64,000 nucleotides of DNA from assembly GCA_964036045.1 (NCBI GenBank), contig OZ038385.1, positions 38,294,808-38,358,807 of the forward strand, in the 5' to 3' direction. Positions 1 to 10,392 of this stretch are shown here, piece after piece. Below the pieces are notes generated by a model. The model saw nothing but the letters and a program-made list of their open reading frames with translations, was not told the DNA's origin and ran no database searches. The translations under genes were made by a program, and so were the position numbers. Each line of letters opens with the position of its first letter. The stretch's first letter is position 1. This stretch comes from Eutreptiella sp. 'Long Island Sound 2002' (Eukaryota > Euglenozoa > Euglenophyceae > Eutreptiales > Eutreptiaceae).

Positions 1-2100
1 CTAGCCCCGCAAAATCTGCTCAACTTGGGGCACCAAAGTGAGGGGGGACTCGAGGCAGATTACCTACGAACAGGCAACCACATTTGAGACAGGGTTGCCG
101 GTCATCTTCATTGATTATGCATCGTGGACCCAACATGCGGCCACCCAATCGAAAAGTTTTTTGCCCTTCATGAGGGGTTGTTTTTTTTACCCTATGTGTC
201 TGTACTCAAAATACTCAGAATTTTGTGGAGAATTCAAAAATGTTTGAAAAACACTGAATAGGTTTTTATCCCTGACTTGACCTCCGGGTCTGACCTTGTC
301 TGATGGGTGCCCGAGCTAATGGGCAATTCTTTTGTGAAAAATTGTTTCACCCCACTTGTGTGTGTTCAAAATGAGCAGCGCGTCATGGTGATCATGTTGA
401 GGTATGTATGTAGGGGTACCCACTGACCCCCCTCTAGGGACCCCGGCGACTGACCGGCCAACCTACCTAACCCCCCCCCCCCCCCCCGAACCCCAAAAGT
501 TTTCACACCCGGTTGGGGTCTAGAACTTAAACAGGCCGCCCGCCTTGCCCAATACGTAGACTACCAAGAAACCTCTATAGACAACAAAGGATACCGAAAA
601 CTGACGATGGAAAAAAGACACTAAGAACTATTGTGGTCACCGATGGTGTGTACGTATGTGTTTGCTTTTTGAGGAGGGAATCCTCCATGCATGGATGGGG
701 GGTGGGCTGTGTAGCATCATGACAGTGGCCTTGCCGATGGTGATGGTGATGATAATGATGATGATGTTTTTGTTCTGCTGACAAAAGTGGTAATCATATC
801 CAAATCTTTGATATGGGCTCCGATTCAAAATCCAGCTCTTGCTCTACATCTCTTTGGACCCTTCTGATTGCTCGAATTCTGACCCCAATTGAGACTAGTT
901 GTTAACCTTTCCTCACTCCAATATTGTCAACGTGGAGTACTATCACATGGATTGCATGTCATTCATAATCTCAACCTGTTTTGTCCAAGTGTCTTGCTGA
1001 CCAAGGGGCTTTGGGTGCTTGCTGCGCATGTCGGGTTTTCAGTTCCGGGGGGGGGGGGGGTGAATAGAGCCCCCCAAAACTAGGGGGGGGGGAGGTTCGT
1101 GAAAAGGGCTCAATTGACAGGTACCATTAATCAGTCGTTATGAACTCTGGCGCCAAAGGCGCCGAAAACTTATTTGAGCACTAAAATTGGTCGATTTTTT
1201 TCACCAAATATATGGCAAATGATGACTTTTCTGAAACCCCTCGACGCGCTGATTCCAAAAACCCCATCCCCCCCCCCCAAGATTTTTGCGTGGGAAGCAC
1301 GAGTGAATCACTCCGCGTGTGCTGTGTGTGTCACTGTGGCTTTGGCATGTGCTGTGTGTGTCATGATAAGACCACGTGCGGTACGGTGTGCCGTTGCCCA
1401 TTTAATTGTGGCTTTGCGCAAGCCTTTGCTTGATTTTCTCGTAAGACTGTGCGTGTGTCTCCTCTCGCGTCCTAATGTTGGAGACCAAAATTGCATGGAG
1501 CCCTTGCCCCGTAAAATGGATGGCTGGCCGACGGCACCTTTTTGGTGCTCGAAATCCTCGTCGTACATAAATATTAGCAATTTGTGAACCACGTTGCAAA
1601 TTGTTGAAGATCTTTTGCGTATGCGCAATAGGCGAAGGCCAATTCCCTTTTACGAGCAAAAAGTGAAGCGATGTCTTTGTATGTATTTTGGCCACACAAT
1701 GGTTTTGGCGTGATCCAACTTTTTTTCTTGAAATGGTTGAATGCATTGGGAAAAATGTTCAACATGAAACTTTGTGCCGGGCCACAACGCACCATACCAA
1801 ATTTTGGACCTTCACATCTCTTGGGCTTAGAGTCCGCCCCCTCACCTTGATTCATTCAACGAGAACGCCCTCTCCTCACTCGATTAGGAAATTTTCTGCC
1901 AAAGGCAACCTCGCGTCCCTCTGCTATGAAATGACACACCCAAAATCGTCACGGCATCAAAAGAATGCCCCATTGGGTTATCATCTTCTTAAGGAGGTGC
2001 GGTAGCCTCCGCGTGCACTGTCTACAACGTCAAGTGATACGAATACTACGGTAATGTGGGGGTGTCACCATCAAGATATTGTGCACTTTTTCAAGAATTT
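1..2100. other. Flank with no supportable gene
   Basis: No open frame here has convincing composition or splice sites. The stretch holds a C run at about 471-487, G runs near 1,050 and 1,085, and a nested palindrome of two GGCGCC hexamers separated by AAA at 1,149-1,163. The same 15-mer recurs at 25,641. A 69-codon frame at 38-247 reads plausibly in its first half but nothing supports it. Confidence 0.5.
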
Positions 2101-2135
2101 GGAGATTTTAATAAAACAGCACTTTTGATTCAAAA

Positions 2136-2330
2136 GTGCACGAATCACTGGTGGTGGCCTCGGTGGAGGACGGAGAAAACGAGGAAGAACAAGTCCCCGG
2201 AACCTTGCAAGAGCCGTTCTCTCCAACACGACAACTGTTGAAAGATTTGGGCGGTTTGTTGCCCGGAATGAACGTTAATTGTACAACTCTCATCTTGCCA
2301 TTGACCGATCAATGTTGTACAAGTGTGTAG
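2136..2330 (+). CDS. Candidate exon, unknown protein
   Basis: An open frame of 64 codons with an acidic stretch (VEDGENEEE) and normal amino-acid composition, unlike the out-of-frame readings around it. No family is recognised. It lies upstream of two more plus-strand exon-like segments (2.8-3.0 and 3.4-3.75 kb), so it may belong to one split gene. Exon limits are not established; the listed end is a stop codon in the same frame. Confidence 0.25.
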   Translation: MHESLVVASVEDGENEEEQVPGTLQEPFSPTRQLLKDLGGLLPGMNVNCTTLILPLTDQCCTSV

Positions 2331-2817
2331 ATTCTAACATGTCTAAGGCTAATGCCTAAGGTAAGGATGAGACCAGTACACAAAACTAACAAATGCATGT
2401 AAGGCTCTCACCTTCTTGGTTCTGAGAATCACTTATGGTGGTGAGAGGGGAAATCCATCAAATGGGAATTGTGGCACTTTTCCTTCCGTGTCCATGCAAC
2501 CCCTATTGACCATGGTTGGCAATTTGTAGCTAGTTAAAAGCCCCACCCTGTGCTTCTACGCGTTGCATTGGTTGACACGGGGACGGTCATACAGACAGTT
2601 GGTGGCACTTGGTTCACCACCACCTCTTCGTTCATTGACAAACTTGTGCCGCTTTAATGCAATTGATATCCTCCGTTGTCCTATGTGTCAATATCGGTGC
2701 TAGCGAGAGGAACGGTTACACCTCGCGAAGACATGCCCTTAGGATCTCGAATCTAAGTTATGTTGACACGCAAGATGTGATAACGTGGGAAACTGTGCCT
2801 CCGTTGCCGGAAAGACG

Positions 2818-2981
2818 GATTATCAGAGACTACCCATGAAACCAATGGATGTCAAGAAGTTCTTCCCCCGTCGCTGGAATGGAAAAGTGTTCCCCAAAAT
2901 AGCCCCAAACCAACCCCAAAATAGCTTGGGCATGAGTGTCGAAGTTTCCCGGTTGTACCATGCCAATACCAAAATTGTTAG
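2818..2981 (+). CDS. Candidate exon ending at a good 5' splice site
   Basis: An open segment rich in basic and hydrophobic residues (for example MKPMDVKKFFPRRWNGKVF) that ends at AG|GTATGT, a strong donor. The frame stays open past the donor into sequence that no longer looks coding. The upstream edge is uncertain; an AG just before 2,818 could be the acceptor. Function is unknown. Confidence 0.3.
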
Positions 2982-3408
2982 GTATGTGCATACACGGGTG
3001 GGTATTCATGAAGCGAAAGGGTGAAGTTGCTTATTTGGCAGTGTATTCGTGTGAATGTGTTTTAAACAACTGGTGCTCTTTTTGCTTGGAGCTTTGAAGC
3101 CCCGAAGTACCGTGACCCAAACAAACCATGGCCAGTTTCGCCAATGCGCCCAATATGATAGCACTGTGCCAAAAAGGTACATTCAAAAGGTACATAGGAT
3201 TGACAAATCGAAGCAAAACCCGGGCAGAGACAACGTTCGGTTGCTTTGTTGACTGTGTGAGTACCTACCTACCATGCATTCATCTTTAGCTGTTGCTCTG
3301 TGCTATTCGTGTTTGTGGGAACACCCTATCATTTTAGAGGAAAGCCGTGCATCAGTAAAGAGCCCCTCAGCACCATCCTGGTCCTAGGCTTGAGCCTCTT
3401 CGAAAAAG

Positions 3409-3749
3409 TTGCTTCCGAGCATTCCGTGTCCACACGGCCATGCCGCTCCACCTGGCAGCACCCTTCTCAGACTCTTCTCTACGAGTACCGATTTGGCCCC
3501 CGTTCACTATGCCACGGACGCGGATGGCATCTCAGCGTGCACCTTCTGCGGAGTGGTTCGAAACAACATCACCGATTGCGTTCGACGTGTAGTGAGTCAA
3601 ATGAAAGAGTATGACAAGAAATTGACTTACCTTGAACATCCCATTTCTGTTAAGATAGTTCCTTCGAACAAAGCCCTCACTAACTATGGGGATTCGAGAA
3701 ACGCAGTATCAAAAGTGAAAGCTCGGGTTGATGATATGTATTCTTGCAA
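3409..3749 (+). CDS. Exon-like segment, unknown protein with a CxxC pair, cut by the 3,751-8,500 element
   Basis: The frame reads through a segment with one CTFC pair (residues about 44-47) followed by a charged region ending VKARVDDMYSC. The CxxC hints at half of a zinc finger, but the partner His/Cys residues are not clear, so no family is assigned. Coding composition stops exactly where the terminal inverted repeat of the 4.75-kb element begins. A second coding-like segment resumes beyond the other end of that element (8,476-8,640). Whether the two belong to one gene is an inference, and the simplest splice sites at the element edges do not keep the frame. Confidence 0.4.
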
Positions 3750-3934
3750 GTGGGGTGCAGCTAAGGAAGGATGGCCTAGGAACCCCCCCCTTCCTAGGGT
3801 TTTTCTACTCCTACACGTTACGACCGCATCCGAAGACTTTGAATACAAACACCACACCTTCAATGCACCTACTTTGGGGGACATTGGGTCCCGGGTAGGT
3901 GATGCCCAATTTTGGGGTGTTTTTGGAAACCCCG

Positions 3935-4052
3935 TTTTGGGCAAGAACCCCCCTAGGAACCCCCCTTCCTGGCCAGGAAGGGGTGTTCCTAGGGGGGTTC
4001 CTGGGCAGGAACCCCCCCCTTCCTAGACCCTTCCTATGACCCTTCCTGTCCC
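3935..4052. repeat. GGAAGG/CCTTCC palindromic cluster, left end of element 1
   Basis: Repeated blocks of AGGAACCCCCC and its complement alternate with the perfect palindrome TTCCTGGCCAGGAA. The cluster starts about 185 bases inside the left TIR and stops just before the broken gene. Confidence 0.75.
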
Positions 4053-4117
4053 GAGGCAATAGCACACAAATCCGTTCGCTGGGGCTTGAATCGCATTGTG
4101 CCACCGCATTGATGTTG

Positions 4118-5811
4118 TCACTGGTCCACATGCCGCTTGCGTCGCTTGACAACGGCTGCACCGCGGCCTTGCCGCGCCTCGTACAATTGCAAACCGACAC
4201 TCAACGCATCGGTGTGCACCACGTGCCTCATTCCGAGGCGTGTGATGCGGGGTCGCCGAAGACACCAACCGCGCATCGAGTTTTTGAGATGCCGCTTGGA
4301 CGGTTGGTTTCTGTATTCTGTCGGAATACAGCGAAAAATGTACAAACTGCCAAAGCGACGGGCAAAATATGCGCTGTGAACACATGCCCAATGTACCCAA
4401 GGGGTCACACCCCTTTGCAATTTACCCCAACACTCCCCTAAACGGTCACTCACGGACTCCAATTCCTTGAGTTCGGCCTGTGTTATCCAATCCCTTTTGC
4501 GCCAGAGCGCGTGCATTCGATGCATTGATAATAACACATGCTTCATCAATAGGGAAAATTTAACGCCACCAAAGGCCACGTCGGGTAGGTTGTCCCGCAA
4601 CACGGCCAAAACTCGGCCATGTAACGCACTGTCCTCAAAAAACATTTTGCCACTTGTTATATCAAATTTTCCGGCCTTGGTTGGCCGGGGAGCCAACCGC
4701 TCAGCATGCGGAACGTTTTTCACCTCATCCAAAAGCTTGTGAAGCTCCAAAACCAAAGCTTTCCCTGCGTCCCTTGCGGCACGGGCAACGTCGGGTTCCC
4801 CGTTTTCAATCAAATCTTTCAATGTTTCATTGACTCGCTTAACAATTGCGTTCGCAATACGACATGAGCCATGCTCCACGTCACCAACGCGGTTGCATGG
4901 GCCAATTGCCCTCAAAAATGAGCCCCACCTGCATTGGGCCGGTACAGAATTGGCACGTGCCAAGGAATCAATGCAATGGCAGCCTACCCAACATTTCCCC
5001 TTGTGATAATTGGCCGAAAGCATGGCCTTGCCATCACCTGTCAAGGCACACACACTGGGGATGCGATTCCCAAGTGCCAAACATCCACAGCGGACAAAAC
5101 ATCCAAAACATCCCGATTAAGGTTTGCCTTAGTGTCAATGGCCCGGAGACAGTGCGTGTCATCCGGTCCGTCTAGCGCCCACCCCGTCGCCCAGCGTCGC
5201 TCGTCGCCTGCAGCTGCTACACCCTCTGACCAAACGGTCACGTGGATGTCGCACTTGGTGGCCGAGGTCTGCCACCGTGGAGTGGCGTCTGCGCAAATGA
5301 TAATCAAAAGTCGGTCTTGACGAGGGATGTTAAAGGTACCGCAAGCCCTACTCAACGTCAGCTGGCTTTGCACTACTTCAAGGAGTGGACATACAGCGGC
5401 AGATCGGCGCGATACCACCCCCGATGAAACCTCCAGGGCCGTCGCGACATATGGCATCAGTTTGCTACGCCCCTCCATTAATTCCCTTCGTGTACAATTG
5501 CGCTCCAATTTTAACATGTTGCGCGTGGAGAGGCTCATTTGGTGTGCCGTTTGCAAAACTTGGATCACTTCCTCGGAGACATGCTGTTCGTCGTCATCGC
5601 GCACCTCGTGGTTGTTGGACTCAATCACTATACCGTTACCGGTTGCGCGCACAACGATGTCGGCATCTCCAAGCACGGCGCCCACAACGTCGCGAATGTA
5701 TTTCCGTCTCTATCGCCGCGCATCAACCTCCAGATCCCAATATGGGGTCACTCGAACGACACTGCCAAGGAAATTTGTGACGGCCTTTTGCATTACATTT
5801 AAAATGAAAGC
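4118..5811 (-). pseudogene. Broken element-borne gene, unknown family
   Basis: Reading on the minus strand, a 3' splice-like site (TTGGCAG) at 5,812 opens a frame that runs about 33 codons, meets an in-frame TAG at 5,710-5,712, continues in the same frame for about 215 codons, then changes frame near 5,065 and continues to the stop at 4,118. Composition is protein-like throughout and the frame change falls inside a smooth stretch (VWHLG then IPSVCALTGDGK), so this is one interrupted gene of roughly 560 codons. Motifs that may help a search are LLIIICADATPRWQTSATKC and the Cys/His-rich KCWVGCHC. I do not recognise the family. Being inside a TIR element, it may be the transposase; no DDE triad was confirmed. 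The 3' third is rich in Arg and His. Confidence 0.6.
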
Positions 5812-5847
5812 CTGCCAAGAATTGTGAGGGCAGGATGTGCACAGGAA

Positions 5848-6078
5848 GTGCCACAGGAACCCCACACGAACCCCCTTCCTGCACAGGAACCCCCCCCTTC
5901 CTAGCCATGAAGGGTCACAGAACCCCACAGGAACCCCCCTTCTTGTACAGGAAGACCCTTCCTGTACCCTTCCTGGACCCCTTCCTGCACAGGAACCCCC
6001 CCCCTTCCTGCACAAGAACCCCCTTCCTGTACCCCTTCCTAGACACTTTCTGCACAAGAACCCCCCCCCTTCCTGTAC
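5848..6078. repeat. GGAAGG/CCTTCC cluster between the two genes of element 1
   Basis: About 230 bases of AGGAACCCCCCTTCCTG-type blocks, each 15-30 bases, mostly in one orientation. It is the same family as the clusters at 3.9-4.05 and 8.17-8.34 kb. It fills the spacer immediately upstream of the 3' splice-like site of the broken gene, so it may be an intron or intergenic sequence of the element. Confidence 0.75.
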
Positions 6079-6319
6079 CTGGTGTTTCGGTGTACTGCCC
6101 CATCGGTTGCCCTCTCAGACAGTCTGGTCCTCTCAAACAACGCTGTCACATTGGGGCATTGCAACCACACATGCGATGCAACTGCGTCCATGCTTGGAGA
6201 GCTTGGGAATCTCGCTGCTGCCCCCAAGGGTGAAGCTATGTGAAGCTCCCCGCTCATGGCACCACCTTACGCGCCCTGCGCACCACGTGACTAGTATCCT
6301 ACGCGACTGTCGCGCACAA

Positions 6320-6369
6320 AATTAGGGTTAGGGTTATGGATTATGGGTTATAAGGGTTATGGGTTAAGG
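6320..6369 (+). repeat. Interstitial degenerate telomere-like tract
   Basis: Two perfect TTAGGG-type units are followed by variants of the form TTATGGG, TTATAAGGG and TTAAGG. The tract is 50 bases long and lies inside element 1, between its two genes. It may be a captured telomere fragment or chance low-complexity sequence. Confidence 0.5.
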
Positions 6370-6647
6370 TGTGGATTTTTTTTTGCGCACCCCGTCGCAC
6401 AACCCTTGGCGCGTTCGCACAGCCATGCATGCATGCGTGCAATCTGGGGAGTGGCCTGGTCACAGCACACGTGCACTGCAACCAACGGGACGCAACTCCC
6501 TTGCAGTGTGGCACCAAGGGTTGTCTCTCCACGTCTCATGCATGCCCACACAGGTTGGCAGAACCCCAGCACCCCTCAACAGCCACCAGGCCACAGAACA
6601 CTTGGGATCCTTGCGCTCTCACCGCCGCCGTGCCTTGCCACTCCTCA

Positions 6648-8186
6648 TCACTTGCTGGGGCTGGGGCCCTGGCCGTACATCCGGTTGAGGATGCTCAACG
6701 CCCGGTCACATTCCGCAGCTTTCTCCTGCAGCAGAGACTCGGCCTTGTCCCTGCCTGCTTGCGCCTCGCGCGCCACGTCCTCAGCAGCCTCCAACCGGTC
6801 TTCCAGGGCATTCAGTCGTGCCTGCATACTTGCAATGGTTGCCTCGTGCTTGACCACTTGTTCCCGTGCTTCGCGCTCCTTCTTGGTTGCCTGCTCCGTG
6901 GCCCGCTCTGCCCGGGTCTTGCCGCCACTTGCGATTGCCTTCTCAACGGCATCAGGCAACACCTCCTTCAACGCCGTGCGCACGACCTCCTGCAACCCAG
7001 GTGCCAGCTGCGTGATCACTGTCCCCGTGTCCATCGCCCTTGGGCTTGCCCGCCCCGGACTGCCAGGTACGCGCCGCTTGGAGGGAGAGTCTGGGATGAT
7101 GGTCCTCTGGGCAGGACGCTTCACGGATCCCCGCGCTGCCCTGTCTGATTGCTCCGGCTTGACCTCGGCCCCAGGTTGCTGCCACAGTGGCTGTGTACGT
7201 TCCTCCGTGCCGGGCTCCTTCTTCACGTGTGAGCGTCCACCCAATTGACCCTGTTCTTGCCGCTTGCGGTACTTCTCCAGCCAATCGTCAACCGGGTTGT
7301 GCACCTCAATGGGGACACCGGCATCCAAACCTGTCAGCCTTGCAAGACTCTTCAGCGTCTTGAAGCTGGTCTGCTCGCTGTACACCAAGAACGACCATGT
7401 GTTGCTAGCCTTGGCATGGTCAACAAGGCACAAGTACTCCGCAACCACGGGGTCGGTTTTCACGGCAGTGGGGCAGTCACTCGGCAACTCCAACAGCGGA
7501 TCCTCGTGCGCGACAAGCAGCGGCGTGGAGGTGACGGGGAGGGCAAGGAGCCCGCTGGCCGCATACGCACTCGGGACGGTGAGCCCGGGACCGTCGCCGT
7601 CCCATTCCCGCGCCGAGCGACTGGAGAGCGAGTAGATGGGCAGCGTCTCCTCACCGGACTGCCGCGGATCGAAGAGGAAGAGCTTCCGCTTTGCCGCCTC
7701 CTTGTGCCACCCCTCCTTGGCGAAAGTCGCAGGCTTGGGCTTCGTAGAAGCGAAGCGGAGGGTGGTGGGCGGCTCGGCATCAACAGGGTGCGCAGCCATG
7801 TAATGGCTGTGGATCCGCGCGTGGTCGCTGGGAAGGCGGGTCGACAAGGACTCCAGCAAGGAGGAGTAGTCCGCTCCGCTAGGCCGCACATGGAAAGCGG
7901 TGATCTCGGGGTTCCGGCGCACTGTCTTTGCAATGAGGTCTGAGAGGGCACAGGGGTCCCTGTCACGGAGTATGGACTTGGTGATGCGCACCCGGCCGAT
8001 GCTCGTGCCCGGCGGCCAAGTCACGGCGGAGTTGGTTGCGATGGCTGTGTCGTGGAACGTCTGCCCCTCCGGAAGGGAGCAACCACGTGTGCCGGCCGGG
8101 CCTGTGACGGCCACCATCCAATCCCAAGCAAACGGACAGGCAGACATTGCGAGAATCGGCTGCCTTTGAGGGGCAGGAAGGGCCAT
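6648..8186 (-). CDS. Intact 512-codon ORF of element 1, coiled-coil C-terminus
   Basis: The longest uninterrupted frame in the window. Residues 1-130 are a mixed globular-looking region. Residues about 130-330 contain long hydrophilic and hydrophobic stretches including WHKEAAKRKLFLFDPRQSGE. Residues about 330-390 are basic and Ser/Pro-rich (SPSKRRVPGSPGRASPR). From about 415 to the end, heptad-like spacing of Leu, Ala, Glu and Lys (for example MQARLNALEDRLEAAEDVAR) predicts a coiled coil. No catalytic motif is recognised, so a DNA-binding, structural or accessory role for the element is only a guess. No in-frame stop or frame change was found, in contrast to its neighbour. The upstream flank is a GGAAGG cluster, which overlaps the first codons. 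The start could be internal, since several ATG codons lie near the 5' end. Confidence 0.7.
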   Translation of the reverse strand: MALPAPQRQPILAMSACPFAWDWMVAVTGPAGTRGCSLPEGQTFHDTAIATNSAVTWPPGTSIGRVRITKSILRDRDPCALSDLIAKTVRRNPEITAFHVRPSGADYSSLLESLSTRLPSDHARIHSHYMAAHPVDAEPPTTLRFASTKPKPATFAKEGWHKEAAKRKLFLFDPRQSGEETLPIYSLSSRSAREWDGDGPGLTVPSAYAASGLLALPVTSTPLLVAHEDPLLELPSDCPTAVKTDPVVAEYLCLVDHAKASNTWSFLVYSEQTSFKTLKSLARLTGLDAGVPIEVHNPVDDWLEKYRKRQEQGQLGGRSHVKKEPGTEERTQPLWQQPGAEVKPEQSDRAARGSVKRPAQRTIIPDSPSKRRVPGSPGRASPRAMDTGTVITQLAPGLQEVVRTALKEVLPDAVEKAIASGGKTRAERATEQATKKEREAREQVVKHEATIASMQARLNALEDRLEAAEDVAREAQAGRDKAESLLQEKAAECDRALSILNRMYGQGPSPSK

Positions 8187-8336
8187 AGGAAGGGGGGTTC
8201 CTGGCCAGGAAGGGGGGGGGTTCCTGGCCAGGAAGGGGTCTAGGAAGGGTCTAGGAAGGGGGGTTCCTACCAGGAAGGGGTCCAGGAAGGGTGCAGGAAG
8301 GGTCTAGGAAGGGGTTCCTAGGGGGGTTCCTGCCCG
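8170..8336. repeat. GGAAGG/CCTTCC cluster, right end of element 1
   Basis: Blocks of AGGAAGGGGGGTTCC and TCTAGGAAGGG repeat about eight times. This is the third cluster of the family and is oriented mostly opposite to the other two. It sits upstream of the 512-codon ORF, overlapping its first codons by a few bases. Confidence 0.75.
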
Positions 8337-8475
8337 AAAAAAGTTGACTCCCTTGGTCCCACACCGGGGTCGTGATAGTTCCTATACGCTTATTTTGACC
8401 CCCAAAACACCCCCCATAAGTGTGGTCCGTCACTTTAGCGGTGCACTACCATGTCATTTGGAGGGGGGTTCCTAG

Positions 8476-8640
8476 GCCACCCTTCGTTGGCTGCACCCCA
8501 TTGAATTACTCTATGAATGGCAAGGGTCTACACAAGATAAGGGGAGCAAGATTGTTGCACGAATCTCACAGGACGATGATGAAGAACGGGAGGTGTATGA
8601 TTGGGCGAATGACGACGAAGGGATGCCAATGGCTGCTTAG
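8476..8640 (+). CDS. Terminal exon-like segment right of element 1
   Basis: The reading frame from the TTCCTAG at 8,475 gives a protein-like segment ending QDDDEEREVYDWANDDEG and a few residues later a TAG at 8,638-8,640. The acidic tail and lack of stops make it convincing as coding although it has no start codon. The first 25 bases belong to the element's terminal repeat. It may be the last exon of the gene interrupted by element 1 (see 3,409-3,749). Product unknown. Confidence 0.45.
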   Translation, partial: ATLRWLHPIELLYEWQGSTQDKGSKIVARISQDDDEEREVYDWANDDEGMPMAA

Positions 8641-8823
8641 TGAGTGATTGGCATCCCCGTTACACCCCCCCCCCACCATTCGCGCCACGGTGGTAAAGAG
8701 GCAAAATGGTGCTAGTTCGCGATTTACACACGCCCCCCCCCCCCAGCCTGACACCCACGGCTTATAGTTTATTATAGCTTGCAATCCCCGCCGAGTGTCT
8801 AGTTTTTTGCGCCGTGCAGCAGA

Positions 8824-10020
8824 GTGCACCATGCCATACAAAAGGATGAATTCTCCTCAATGACATATGCACAGCTTCGCCAGGTCTGCAAAGAAGAAGG
8901 AATTCCACCCTCAAAGAAAGCCGAGGCCTTGAGCCGACAGATTCGATTGTTTCGGGGCAAAAAAGGACGTCGTAGAAGTCGGCTGAGGCGAGCCCTTCAT
9001 CCCAAGAGTTTCCGAGGATTGAACAGAACGATTGAGAAGATGATACCAACGATCTTCGAGAATTACAGCGAAGGGTGTGCTGATGTGGCGCTCATCCGGC
9101 ACCTGGAGACTACGGGCCATTGAATGCTGTGCTGATGCGCCTGCAACAGATCTTGCGAAAGGAGCGGTCCGGTCGCTTGCTGCAGCTCAGCTGGGATGCA
9201 CTTCGATACATCTCTGCCGAGGAGACCTCCCGAGTGAATGAGCAAGAAGTGTGGGTCATTGTGAATCTTTTGCCGCCATTCTTTATATCCCCTCAGTCTC
9301 ATATTGCCGCAAGTGCTGTTCAATTGATGCAACAACTGACGGAGCGTTTCACAGAATCAGCACTCGCTGACATGATTGGCCACCGCACTCCGTTACCCAG
9401 CCTCTTCAATCGTCTCTCAGAGCCATGCAGCAAGTCCATCTTACATATGGCACCCATTGGGCAAGGCCATGGGGTGTCCTCGCGACGTGCACCCCGTCGT
9501 GTGGTCCGGCATGTCACCTGAGACATGCCAGGCCCACCTTCGGTGGGTCCGCCGTATTTGGCATCTCCCGGATGAGTTTAACACCACGCCCTTACCTAAG
9601 GCGGTGGTGGAGGTGGTTCGGCGGGACAACTCCAAAATGGTGAAATGTTACGAATGCGGAGGCGAAGGACATCTAGCTCGGGACTGTGCGAATCGCAGCA
9701 CGGGCAGCGGGAACTCTGGGTCTACTCGACGTAATGGCCATACGCGACCTACTCAAGGAGAAACATGGCCGAATGGAAAGCAGAAGTTGTGGTGCGATTA
9801 CTGCCAAATCACATGCAGCCATACGAAAGAGGAATGCCGCAAGGGACCACGATCAGCATCCAGACCGTACCGGGCACGCCACGATGAGTGGAAGAGAGAA
9901 CTACGTGATGTACTTGCTGAGCTTATCCCCGAAAAAGCATCCACCTTGCGAATGCAGAACTACTGCAACGGCGTGCAGCTACAATTCCATCGTCTGACCT
10001 CCGAAGCGGACGTGAAGTGA
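8824..10020 (+). pseudogene. SAP domain plus CCHC zinc-knuckle protein, gag-like, frameshifted
   Basis: Three overlapping plus-strand frames form one protein-like run. The first (8,824-9,123) contains a SAP-type helix-turn-helix, MTYAQLRQVCKEEGIPPSKK, followed by a basic stretch KKGRRRSRLRR. The second (9,120-9,521) has helical, Leu/Gln-rich sequence with no known motif. The third (about 9,470-10,020) carries a CCHC knuckle, CYECGGEGHLARDC, and a second Cys/His cluster CDYCQITCSHTKEEC. SAP domains bind DNA or chromatin; CCHC knuckles bind nucleic acid and are typical of retroelement gag proteins. Frame changes near 9,110 and 9,425-9,480 make it a pseudogene unless they are assembly indels. 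No reverse transcriptase or integrase follows, so it could also be a domesticated or host zinc-knuckle protein. Confidence 0.6.
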
Positions 10021-10102
10021 GGCGAGGAAGCGCCGCTAGGCTAGGAGCACCAATTCGTCATCCTTGTCCACGGTGGCCTCAGCCTTGCGGGAACTCCAGT
10101 AA

Positions 10103-10350
10103 GACGTCCCGTACTACATTGGGGCCGTCATTGACATTGGGACGGACCCCTACTTCCGCGGTGCGGCGTCCCATGTGACACACAAGGCAGAAGTCAGCCG
10201 CCCTGTGCTCGAGGCGCAGCTGCGAGGAAGTGATGCTTGGTACCTGCTGCAGTTAGCTTGGCACCTGGCCGCGCGTGTCGGCTACACGCGCCGCCTCAAC
10301 CCGGAGAACGCGCGCGTCGCAGATGTCGCCGGTGCGCATGGCCAGGCCTT
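10103..10350 (+). CDS. Exon-like segment left of the hAT remnant
   Basis: An open frame with balanced composition (it includes RGSDAWYLLQLAWHLAARVG and later VADVAGAHGQALE) directly follows a stop codon and ends at the terminal repeat of the hAT element. A further coding-like segment starts on the far side of that element at 11,820. Product unknown; linkage of the two segments is an inference. Confidence 0.35.
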
Positions 10351-10392
10351 GGAAGTCTCCCACCCCGGAGTCTCCAAGTCTTTTTTGGGCCA

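Larger units (their letters stand above)
3751..8500. mobile_element. 4,750-bp element with terminal inverted repeats (element 1)
   Basis: The first 40 bases match the reverse complement of the last 40 at 36 positions; both ends start TGGGGTGCAGC. Inside are two minus-strand genes, an intact 512-codon ORF at the right and a broken gene at the left. The three non-coding spacers (left end, middle, right end) are all filled with GGAAGG/CCTTCC repeats that are not seen elsewhere in the window. No target-site duplication is evident in the flanking bases. The superfamily is not recognised. A DNA transposon is likely from the TIRs, but catalytic residues were not identified. Confidence 0.7.

Noticed and set aside
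575-828. His-rich minus-strand ORF near 0.7 kb
   Set aside because: The His run comes from a GATGATGAT microsatellite; no other support.
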